Below are positions 1-5,275 of a stretch of DNA of 5,322 bases, piece after piece (the stretch's first letter is position 1; every line of letters starts with the position of its first letter). The stretch is from contig CAITAM010000022.1 of the NCBI GenBank assembly GCA_903890265.1, forward strand, positions 1-5,322, read 5' to 3'. Under the pieces are notes generated by a model. It did no database searches and was not told where the DNA came from. It was given only the letters and a program-made list of their open reading frames with translations. Source of the DNA: an uncultured Pseudomonadota bacterium (lineage in GTDB: Bacteria > Pseudomonadota > Gammaproteobacteria > Steroidobacterales > Steroidobacteraceae). Made by a program: the position numbers and the translations under genes.

Positions 1-1
1 A

Positions 2-679
2 GCTCGGTGTCTCGCGGATCTTCTCGAACAACTGCGCAAGCTCGTCACTGCTCAACGCGCGGTTGCGCGGCCGTTCGGTACCACCGGCGTCCAGACGGGG
101 CGTGAAATCTGCGGCGGGGTTGCTCAAGAGGAAACGACGCCGCACGCCGAAGGCAAATATCCGACGTGTAAAGCGCAGCAGGTCGTTGGCTGCCGTGGGA
201 GCGCGGCCTTTCACCTCATCGAGCATGCGAGCCACGTCGGCGGGCGTAATTTCACACGCCGGCAAGCGCCCCAGCTTTGGCAGGAGGTACTTGTCGAGAT
301 ACCGCCGCGGTACGGCGGGGTGCTTGAGTCCGCGCACTTGCACCTCGGCGCGATACCAGTCCTCGCAGAGCGACTTGAACGATCCCTTCTGCCGTTCCTC
401 CGCGAGTGCCGCACGGCGGACGGCCAGCGGATCCTGCTGCTTGTCGAGCAGCACTCGCGCCTGGCGCGCTTCGACGCGCGCTTGCGCCAGCGGCATGTCG
501 GGATAGTTGCCAAGCGTGAGCCAATGCTGTCGGCCGGCGAAGTGATAGCGCAGCGTCCACGAGGCGCCGTCGCGCGTTTGCTTGCGCAGGTACAGCCCGT
601 CGCCGTCGCTGAGGAGCACGGGCTCACCGGACCGATGAGCTCGCTCTACTGCCAGTGCCGTGAGTTTCGCGCGTCCCAT
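2..679 (-). CDS. P4-type tyrosine recombinase (integrase), N-terminal part, cut by the window edge
   Basis: The gene reads leftward and is open for 226 codons up to the left edge, so only the N-terminal half is visible. The protein starts MGRAKLTALAVERA. Residues about 20-80 match the arm-type DNA-binding domain (DUF4102 type) of P4-like integrases: LSDGDGLYLR at 23-32, then WTLRYHFAGR at 41-50 and LGNYPDMPLAQAR at 56-68. Residues about 100-190 look like the helical core-binding domain, ending in the typical FLLSNPAADF at 183-192. The catalytic domain begins near RALSSDEL (207-214). Its R-K-H-R-H/W-Y residues lie outside the window, so activity cannot be judged. The ATG start is supported by an AAGGGGG ribosome binding site at 684-690. 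Members of this family insert and excise genomic islands and prophages by site-specific recombination. The position just beyond the yicC 3' end suggests that the island uses that site. The family call is firm; the island is inferred. Confidence 0.93.
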   Translation of the reverse strand, partial: MGRAKLTALAVERAHRSGEPVLLSDGDGLYLRKQTRDGASWTLRYHFAGRQHWLTLGNYPDMPLAQARVEARQARVLLDKQQDPLAVRRAALAEERQKGSFKSLCEDWYRAEVQVRGLKHPAVPRRYLDKYLLPKLGRLPACEITPADVARMLDEVKGRAPTAANDLLRFTRRIFAFGVRRRFLLSNPAADFTPRLDAGGTERPRNRALSSDELAQLFEKIRETPS

Positions 680-695
680 GTCGCCCCCTTGTCTC

Positions 696-734
696 GGTGG
701 TTTGCGCAGTGCTTCCAGCACTACGCAAACCACC
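696..734 (-). promoter_or_regulatory. 18-bp hairpin in the integrase leader
   Basis: Arms 696-713 (GGTGGTTTGCGCAGTGCT) and 717-734 (AGCACTACGCAAACCACC) are complementary at 17 of 18 positions around a 3-base loop (714-716). The only mismatch, C707/A723 on the plus strand, becomes a G-U wobble in minus-strand RNA. All 18 pairs can therefore form in the integrase transcript but not in a plus-strand transcript. The base of the stem lies five bases before the integrase ribosome binding site. There is no T-run on the minus-strand side, so this is not a standard intrinsic terminator. A role in integrase expression (protein binding, mRNA stability or translation control) or in island DNA processing is inferred. 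Confidence 0.6.
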
Positions 735-749
735 TTGTTCGTCGAATGG

Positions 750-802
750 TAGCTACAGATTTAGCTACAACTCAGCTACCTGCCTAGCTACAAGTGTAGC
801 TG
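750..802. repeat. Array of TAGCTACA-like repeats upstream of the integrase
   Basis: TAGCTACA occurs at 750-757, 762-769 and 785-792, with the variant CAGCTACC at 773-780 and an inverted copy, TGTAGCTG, at 795-802. The AGCTAC cores begin at 751, 763, 774 and 786, so their spacings are 12, 11 and 12 bases, close to one DNA helical turn. This puts all copies on about the same face of the helix, as expected for cooperative binding by a small protein. Likely binders are an excisionase or AlpA-type regulator, or the integrase arm-binding domain. The array sits about 70-125 bases upstream of the integrase start. The repeats are plain in the sequence; the function is inferred. Confidence 0.65.
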
Positions 803-810
803 AGAGGCAG
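771..810. promoter_or_regulatory. Nested inverted repeats (candidate operator)
   Basis: AGCTACA (786-792) and TGTAGCT (795-801) form a perfect 7-bp dyad around two bases. CTGCCT (780-785) and AGGCAG (805-810) extend it to 13 pairs, with a 3-base bulge at 802-804. A competing perfect 9-bp dyad pairs CTCAGCTAC (771-779) with GTAGCTGAG (796-804). The two structures share 796-801 and exclude one another. The region may be an operator that overlaps an integrase promoter; this is inferred. Confidence 0.45.
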
Positions 811-821
811 TTGGAGGTCAG
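793..821 (-). promoter_or_regulatory. Possible integrase promoter (weak)
   Basis: On the minus strand CTGACC (821-816, 4 of 6 matches to TTGACA) is followed after 17 bases by TACACT (798-793, 4 of 6 matches to TATAAT). The -10 box lies inside the AGCTACA/TGTAGCT dyad, which would let a bound protein block transcription. Both boxes are poor matches, so this is a suggestion based on position rather than a firm promoter call. Confidence 0.2.
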
Positions 822-890
822 TGGACGTTTCTGGTCAAAACACCTAGAAACTCAGGGGTTTACGGCAACTTCTCCGGAGGTCTGTGGACG
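813..890. repeat. 15-bp direct repeats bracketing a core-like dyad (candidate attachment region)
   Basis: GGAGGTCAGTGGACG (813-827) and GGAGGTCTGTGGACG (876-890) differ at one base and are 63 bases apart. Between them lies an imperfect dyad, GTTTCTGG (827-834) and CTAGAAAC (844-851), with 7 of 8 positions paired around a 9-base spacer. This is the general look of a tyrosine recombinase crossover site with flanking arm sites. Its position between yicC and the integrase gene fits an island attachment junction. The repeats are directly visible; the attachment role is inferred and the crossover point cannot be fixed without the other island end. Confidence 0.35.
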
Positions 891-900
891 CCCCCGGAAG

Positions 901-1779
901 TCATTCGATGTTCTGCACCTGCTCGCGCATCTGCTCGATCAGGACCTTCATGTCGACGGCGGCGCGTGTGGTTTCCACGTCCTGCGACTTCGAGGACAGG
1001 GTGTTGGCCTCGCGGTTGAATTCCTGCATCAGAAAGTCGAGACGCCGGCCCGAGGGTTCATCGGCGGTGAGTGCCTTGCCGACCTCCTCGACGTGGCTGC
1101 GCAGGCGGTCGATCTCCTCATCGACATCCATCCGCGTCACGAGCAGCGCGATTTCCTGCTCGAGCCGCTCGTGATTGAGCTCGCTCGCCAGTCCCGCGAC
1201 GCGCTCCTTGAGGCGGGCCCCGGCGCGCAGGCGCACCTCCGGCAGGCGTGCCGCGACGACCGCGGTCAGGTCGACAATCTGCTGGCAGCGGCTGGTCAGC
1301 ATGGCCGCGATCCGTTCGCCTTCGCTCGCGCGCATGGCGGTGAGCGCGTCGAGCGCCTCGACGAGCAGGCTCTTCGCGGTGCTGAGCAGCGGCGCCACCT
1401 CCCGCTCCGGCTCGCAGAGCACCCCCGGCCAGCGCATCAGCTCGACCGGCGTGACGCGGGCGAGCTCACCGATCCGCGAGCGGGCGCGGGCCGTCACTTC
1501 CTGCAGGCGCAGCACCAGCTGGTCGAGCAGCTCGCCATTCAGCTCAAGCGCGGCATGGCCGCCCTGGGCCGGTCGGTACTGCAGCGTGGCGTCGAGCTTG
1601 CCGCGCCGGACCCGCGCGCTTAACAGGGCACGCAGTTCGGCCTCGAGCGAGCGGAATTCTTCCGGCAAGCGCAGGCTGGTTTCCAGGTAGCGGTGGTTGA
1701 CCGTACGCAATTCCCAAACGAGGGTGCCGAAGTCGGCGACGTGCTCGCGCCGCGCGAAGCCGGTCATGCTGCGGATCAT
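901..1779 (-). CDS. yicC: YicC family endoribonuclease / RNA-decay factor
   Basis: The gene encodes a complete 292-residue protein, close to the 287 residues of E. coli YicC. The N-terminal YicC domain shows SMTGFAR at 4-10, ELRTVNHRYLE at 23-33 and RGKLD at 59-63. The C-terminal DUF1732 part shows the acidic MDVDEEIDRLRSH (217-229) and RRLDFLMQEFNREANTLSSK (245-264), and ends MREQVQNIE. YicC proteins are soluble and take part in RNA turnover; E. coli YicC has been linked to decay of the small RNA RyhB and to endoribonuclease activity. The frame stays open upstream to 2064, but the conserved MIRSMTGFA start fixes the ATG at 1779-1777; the ribosome binding site there is weak. It is divergent from the phosphatase operon. 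The 3' end is intact although an integrase gene follows 222 bases downstream, as expected if an island inserted without breaking the frame. Confidence 0.97.
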   Translation of the reverse strand: MIRSMTGFARREHVADFGTLVWELRTVNHRYLETSLRLPEEFRSLEAELRALLSARVRRGKLDATLQYRPAQGGHAALELNGELLDQLVLRLQEVTARARSRIGELARVTPVELMRWPGVLCEPEREVAPLLSTAKSLLVEALDALTAMRASEGERIAAMLTSRCQQIVDLTAVVAARLPEVRLRAGARLKERVAGLASELNHERLEQEIALLVTRMDVDEEIDRLRSHVEEVGKALTADEPSGRRLDFLMQEFNREANTLSSKSQDVETTRAAVDMKVLIEQMREQVQNIE

Positions 1780-1812
1780 AGAGCGGTGTCCCAGAGCGGG
1801 AAGAAGTTCTTG

Positions 1813-1821
1813 TGCTATAAA
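1813..1821 (+). promoter_or_regulatory. Extended -10 promoter for the phosphatase operon
   Basis: TGCTATAAA (1813-1821) combines the extended -10 TG motif with TATAAA, a 5 of 6 match to the sigma-70 -10 box. No good -35 box lies 16-18 bases upstream, which is usual for extended -10 promoters. Transcription would start near 1828, giving a leader of about 40 bases before the GTG start of the phosphatase. Confidence 0.5.
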
Positions 1822-1829
1822 GCGAGGCC

Positions 1830-1838
1830 AGTCTAACA
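1830..1838 (-). promoter_or_regulatory. Possible yicC promoter (weak)
   Basis: On the minus strand TGTTAGACT reads as an extended -10 element (TG, one base, then TAGACT, 4 of 6 matches to TATAAT). There is no convincing -35 box. Transcription would start near 1823, about 44 bases before the yicC start codon. It faces the phosphatase promoter, so the two would overlap. Confidence 0.25.
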
Positions 1839-1868
1839 GAGCACGTCGACGAGGCGCTTGGAGCGAGC

Positions 1869-2609
1869 GTGGAGATTGAGTACGCCGACCTGAGCGTCGT
1901 CGGACATCGTGAGGAAAACCAGGATCGCGTCGCGGTTGCCGCCGGCGACCACGCGGTGCTCCTGATGGCCGTCGACGGCATGGGCGGGCACTCGGACGGC
2001 GCCGCCGCCGCCGAGGCGGCGCGCGAGTCGCTGCTCGTGTCGTTCTGGCAGCAGACGCATCCACTGCTCGATCCCCTTGGCTTCCTGCACCTCGCCATCG
2101 GCCGCGCGCACGAGGAAGTCGTCGCGCTCGGCACCAAAGTGGCGCCGGAGCTGCGCCCGCGCGCGACCTGCGCGGTCTGCCTGGTGCAGGGCGGGGTGGC
2201 TTACTGGGCGCACGTCGGGGACAGCCGCGTCTACCTGCTGCGCGGCGGCGCCACGGTTCGGCGCACCCGCGACCACAGCCACGTGGAGCAGCTCCTGCGC
2301 GACGGGGTGATCACCGAAGCCGAGGTGCACGACCATCCGATGCGCAATTACGTGGAATGCTGCCTCGGCGGTGATCCCATCCTGCCGGAGATGACGGTGG
2401 GGCGGCGCCTCGCGCTGCAGCCCGATGACGTGCTGCTCGTCTGCACGGACGGACTGTGGGCGAACATCCCGGACGAAGAAATGGGCGTCGTCTGGCGCGG
2501 CCGGCCGCGGCTGCGTGACACCTTGCAGGAGCTGTGCAAGGTCGCCGTGCAGCGCGCCGCGCCGCACAGTGACAATACCTCGGTGGCGGTGCTGCGCTTC
2601 GTCCGCTGA
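1869..2609 (+). CDS. PP2C-family serine/threonine protein phosphatase
   Basis: The 246-residue soluble protein has the full set of bacterial PP2C (Stp/PrpC type) motifs in order: REENQD (14-19), DGMGG (36-40), VGDSR (116-120), RDHS (134-137), TDGLW (193-197) and DNTS (235-238). The aspartates D19, D36, D194 and D235 are the expected metal ligands, so an active Mn/Mg-dependent enzyme removing phosphate from Ser/Thr residues is predicted. There is no signal peptide, membrane segment or extra domain. The start is a GTG with GGAG at 1860-1863, five bases upstream. The usual partner is a Hanks-type Ser/Thr kinase, often encoded next door, but none is present here: yicC lies on one side and rph follows 91 bases downstream. 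Substrates are unknown. The family call is firm; operon membership with rph is likely but not certain. Confidence 0.95.
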   Translation: MEIEYADLSVVGHREENQDRVAVAAGDHAVLLMAVDGMGGHSDGAAAAEAARESLLVSFWQQTHPLLDPLGFLHLAIGRAHEEVVALGTKVAPELRPRATCAVCLVQGGVAYWAHVGDSRVYLLRGGATVRRTRDHSHVEQLLRDGVITEAEVHDHPMRNYVECCLGGDPILPEMTVGRRLALQPDDVLLVCTDGLWANIPDEEMGVVWRGRPRLRDTLQELCKVAVQRAAPHSDNTSVAVLRFVR

Positions 2610-2614
2610 ACGCG

Positions 2615-2629
2615 CGGGCCCATGGCCCG
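2615..2629 (+). other. Small GC-rich hairpin between the phosphatase gene and rph
   Basis: CGGGCC (2615-2620) pairs with GGCCCG (2624-2629) around the loop CAT, giving a 6-bp stem just after the phosphatase stop codon. There is no T-run after it, so it is at most a weak attenuator or mRNA-stabilising structure. A weak -10-like CACAAT at 2642-2647 lacks a -35 partner. Whether rph has its own promoter cannot be decided from the sequence. Confidence 0.25.
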
Positions 2630-2700
2630 GTCCCGGTCTGCCACAATAGCGCCTGAAGTCGCGCCGTCCGTCGCGGCAGGTCCCCCGAAGGAGACGAAGC

Positions 2701-3417
2701 ATGCGACCGAGCGGCCGTGCGCCCGACGAGTTGCGCCCCGTGCGCATTACCCGCCATTTCACCCGCCACGCCGAAGGCTCCGTGCTGGTCGAGTTTGGCC
2801 ACACGCAGGTGCTGTGCACGGCGACGGTCGAGTCCGGCGTGCCGGGCTTTCAGCGCGGCAGCGGCAAGGGCTGGCTGACGGCGGAATACGGCATGTTGCC
2901 GCGTGCCACGCACACCCGCTCGGGGCGGGAAGCCGCGCGCGGCAAGCAGGGCGGCAGAACGCTGGAGATCCAGCGGCTGATCGGCCGCAGTCTGCGCGCG
3001 ATCGTTGACCTGAAGGCGCTCGGCGAGCGCACGATCACGCTCGACTGCGACGTGCTGCAGGCCGACGGCGGCACCCGCACCGCGGCGATCACCGGCTCCT
3101 ACGTGGCCCTGCACGACGCCGTGACGAAACTCCTCGCCCGGCGCGAGCTTCAGGCGAGCCCGCTGCACGGGCAGGTGGCGGCGGTGTCGGTCGGTCTCTA
3201 CGCCGGCGAGGCGGTGCTTGATCTCGACTACGCCGAGGACTCGCAGGCCGAGACCGACATGAATGTCGTGATGACCGACGGCGGCGGCTTCGTCGAGCTG
3301 CAGGGGACGGCGGAAGGGCACGCCTTCCGCCGCCACGAGCTCGACCGGCTGCTGGCCCTGGCCGAGGGCGGAATCCGCTCGCTGGTCGCCCTGCAGGCGG
3401 CTGCCCTGGCGACATGA
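2701..3417 (+). CDS. rph: Ribonuclease PH
   Basis: RNase PH is a phosphate-dependent 3'-to-5' exoribonuclease that trims tRNA precursors and other structured RNA ends in the cytoplasm, working as a hexameric ring. The 238-residue length equals that of full-length family members, and residue numbers fall in step with the E. coli enzyme. The signature GWLTAEYGMLPRATHTR is at 57-73. R86 and the phosphate-binding G124-T125-R126 are present, as are the catalytic-site aspartates D180 and D186 (in EDSQAETDMN, 179-188). The protein is therefore predicted to be active, unlike the frameshifted rph of E. coli K-12. The ATG is preceded by a strong GAAGGAG site (2687-2693) seven bases upstream. Its stop codon overlaps the rdgB start by four bases (ATGA), so the two are translationally coupled. 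Confidence 0.98.
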   Translation: MRPSGRAPDELRPVRITRHFTRHAEGSVLVEFGHTQVLCTATVESGVPGFQRGSGKGWLTAEYGMLPRATHTRSGREAARGKQGGRTLEIQRLIGRSLRAIVDLKALGERTITLDCDVLQADGGTRTAAITGSYVALHDAVTKLLARRELQASPLHGQVAAVSVGLYAGEAVLDLDYAEDSQAETDMNVVMTDGGGFVELQGTAEGHAFRRHELDRLLALAEGGIRSLVALQAAALAT

Positions 3418-4046
3418 CCGAGCTGGTCCTCGCGTCAGATAACGCGGGAAAAATCGCCGAAATTCGCGCGATCGTCGCCGAATTCGGCCTTATTGTTCGT
3501 CCGCAGGGTGAGTTCGGAATCCGCTCCGCGGAGGAGACCGGAACCACCTTCCTGGCCAACGCGCTGCTCAAGGCGCGCCACGCGGCGCGCCTGAGCGGGC
3601 AGGCCGCCCTCGCCGACGACTCGGGGCTTGAGGTCGATGCGCTCGGTGGTGCGCCGGGGGTGTACTCCGCCCGCTACGCGGGCCCTGCGGCGACGGACGC
3701 GGCCAACAACGCCAAGCTGCTCGAGGCTCTCGCCGGGTTTGCGGGGCCCAGGACTGCCCGCTACCGCTGCGTGATCGCCGTCGTGCGCACCGCGGACGAT
3801 CCCGCGCCGCTGGTGGCGGAGGGCACCTGGGAGGGCGCTATCGCGTACGCGCCGCGCGGCAGCGGGGGGTTCGGCTACGACCCGCTGTTCCTGGTCGCCG
3901 GCGACCCCGCCGGGCGCACTGCCGCCGAGTGGGCGGCTGCCGAGAAGAACACCGTCTCGCACCGCGGCCAGGCCCTCGCCGCGCTGCGCGCACGCCTCGC
4001 GAACCACGTGGCCGTGCCACCGGGCGCCGTCGGCGACCATGCTTGA
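3414..4046 (+). CDS. rdgB: dITP/XTP pyrophosphatase (Ham1/RdgB family)
   Basis: RdgB hydrolyses dITP, ITP and XTP to monophosphates plus pyrophosphate, keeping deaminated purines out of DNA and RNA. The 210-residue protein shows the family motifs in order: the nucleotide-binding SDNAGK (8-13), ADDSGLEVDAL (67-77) with the catalytic aspartate pair D68-D69, GVYSARYAG (82-90), the base-binding GGFGYDPLF (151-159), and EKNTVSHRGQAL (177-188). E. coli RdgB has 197 residues; here the C-terminus runs about 12 residues longer, ending in an unremarkable VAVPPGAVGDHA. The start codon lies in the rph stop (ATGA overlap) and the end overlaps hemW by eight bases, so all three genes probably share one message. 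No missing key residues are seen. Confidence 0.97.
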   Translation: MTELVLASDNAGKIAEIRAIVAEFGLIVRPQGEFGIRSAEETGTTFLANALLKARHAARLSGQAALADDSGLEVDALGGAPGVYSARYAGPAATDAANNAKLLEALAGFAGPRTARYRCVIAVVRTADDPAPLVAEGTWEGAIAYAPRGSGGFGYDPLFLVAGDPAGRTAAEWAAAEKNTVSHRGQALAALRARLANHVAVPPGAVGDHA

Positions 4047-5208
4047 GGCGCCACCGCTCGGGCTCTACGTGCACCTGCCGTGGTGCGTGAAGAAATGCCC
4101 GTACTGCGATTTCAACTCCTACGAGGTGCCGGCCGGGGAATTCCCCGGCGAGCGCTACGTAGCGGCGCTGCTTCGGGATCTCGAGCGTGACCTGCCGCTC
4201 GCGGCCGGGCGAAGCGTCGAGACGGTGTTTTTCGGCGGTGGTACGCCGAGCCTGTTCGACCCCGCCGACATCGCGGCGCTGCTGCAGGGGGTCAGGGAGC
4301 GGCTGCCGCTCGCGAACGGGGCGGAAATCACGCTCGAGGCCAATCCCGGCACGGTCGAGCGGGGCGACTTTTCAGGCTACCGCGAGGCCGGCATCACGCG
4401 CGTGTCGCTCGGCGCGCAGTCGTTCGCCGCCGAGCAGTTGCGCCTGCTCGGGCGCATCCACGCCGCGGCCGACACGGGGGCTGCGGTCGCTGACCTTGGC
4501 CGCGCGGGCCTCGCGAACTTCAACCTCGACCTCATGTACGCGTTGCCGGCGCAGACGCTGGATCTCGCGGTCGCCGACCTCGCCACGGCCATCGGCCTGT
4601 CACCGCCGCACCTGTCGTACTACCACCTGACGCTGGAGCCCGGCACGGCGTTCTACCGCAAGCCGCCGGTGCTGCCGGACGAGGAATTGGCGCTTGCCAT
4701 CGAGGCCACGGCGACCGAGCGGCTGACGGCTGCCGGCTACCGGCGCTACGAGGTGTCGGCGTGGGCCACGCCCGGTGCCGAGTGCCGCCACAACGTGAAC
4801 TACTGGCGCTTCGGCGATTACCTCGGGCTCGGTGCCGGGGCGCACGGCAAGCTGACGGTGCCGGACGAGGATCGGATCGTGCGGACCCTGAAACCGCGCA
4901 ATCCCGCGACGTATCTTGCCACCCGCGACGACCCCGTACAGGGCCTGCGCACCGACGTGGATCGGCACGACCGGCCGTTCGAGTTCATGCTGAACGCGTT
5001 GCGGCTGAGCGACGGGTTCAGGCACGCCGAATTTGCCGCGCGTACCGGCTTGCCGCTGGCGTCGGTCGGGGCGGTGGTGGACGACCTGCTCGGCCGCGGC
5101 CTGCTCGAGGAGGACGGCGGGAGGCTGCGCGCGAGCCCGCTCGGCTGGCGGTTTCTGAACGATGTACAGGCCGCCTTTCTGGTTTCCTCACCAACTTCAG
5201 GCACCTAG
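4039..5208 (+). CDS. hemW: Radical SAM heme chaperone HemW
   Basis: HemW is a radical SAM protein that binds heme and delivers it to target proteins; it was formerly annotated as a second oxygen-independent coproporphyrinogen oxidase. The 389-residue protein has the iron-sulfur motif C16-x3-C20-x2-C23 in HLPWCVKKCPYCDF. The position after it is D24-F25 rather than the further cysteine typical of HemN, which points to HemW rather than the oxidase. Other family motifs are GGGTPS (66-71), EANPGT (100-105), RVSLGAQSF (121-129), DLMYALPAQ (164-172), YYHLTLEPGT (194-203), YEVSAWA (237-243), HNVNYW (251-256) and GLGAGAHG (263-270). Residues about 310-380 form the C-terminal winged-helix-like domain. 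It starts within rdgB (8-base overlap) with no clear ribosome binding site, so translation probably depends on coupling to rdgB. The gene ends in TAG and is complete. Confidence 0.96.
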   Translation: MLEAPPLGLYVHLPWCVKKCPYCDFNSYEVPAGEFPGERYVAALLRDLERDLPLAAGRSVETVFFGGGTPSLFDPADIAALLQGVRERLPLANGAEITLEANPGTVERGDFSGYREAGITRVSLGAQSFAAEQLRLLGRIHAAADTGAAVADLGRAGLANFNLDLMYALPAQTLDLAVADLATAIGLSPPHLSYYHLTLEPGTAFYRKPPVLPDEELALAIEATATERLTAAGYRRYEVSAWATPGAECRHNVNYWRFGDYLGLGAGAHGKLTVPDEDRIVRTLKPRNPATYLATRDDPVQGLRTDVDRHDRPFEFMLNALRLSDGFRHAEFAARTGLPLASVGAVVDDLLGRGLLEEDGGRLRASPLGWRFLNDVQAAFLVSSPTSGT

Positions 5209-5230
5209 GTCCGGTAGCCGGCGTGGGTCC

Positions 5231-5251
5231 GGCGGGTCGCCCCGGCCCGCC
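5231..5251 (+). terminator. Possible weak terminator hairpin after hemW
   Basis: GGCGGG (5231-5236) pairs with CCCGCC (5246-5251) around a 9-base loop, 22 bases after the hemW stop codon. No T-run follows, so this is not a canonical intrinsic terminator. It could mark the 3' end of the operon or act as an RNA-stabilising stem. Confidence 0.25.
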
Positions 5252-5275
5252 GTGGAAATTGCTCCGTGGAACTTG
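5250..5275. repeat. 12-bp tandem repeat downstream of hemW
   Basis: CCGTGGAAATTG (5250-5261) and CCGTGGAACTTG (5264-5275) match at 11 of 12 positions with a period of 14 bases. The second copy runs into a perfect TTGACA (5273-5278), but no -10 box follows at 16-18 bases. The remaining bases to the window end show no gene. It may be an operator for a gene beyond the right edge; that is a guess. Confidence 0.35.

Noticed and set aside
696..734. Integron attC site or intrinsic terminator
   Set aside because: The stem lacks the attC core pattern GTTRRRY with bulged bases, and there is no T-run on the minus-strand exit side; only a weak TTGTT follows on the plus side.
63..787. Plus-strand open frames opposite the integrase (63-506 and 320-787)
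   Set aside because: The minus-strand frame gives a clear integrase with conserved domain motifs; these are its shadows.
750..802. CRISPR array
   Set aside because: The repeats are 8 bases with 3-4 base gaps, far too short for CRISPR repeats and spacers.
735..900. tRNA gene or tRNA 3' end as island attachment site
   Set aside because: I looked for acceptor and T-arm patterns on both strands and saw none.
697..1623. Long plus-strand open frame opposite yicC
   Set aside because: It is antisense to a gene with clear family motifs, its protein is Arg/Ala/Leu-rich without recognisable domains, and high G+C makes such frames common.
2311..3336. 341-codon minus-strand open frame opposite the phosphatase gene and rph
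   Set aside because: It crosses two firmly identified genes on the other strand and shows no family motif; a high-GC shadow frame.
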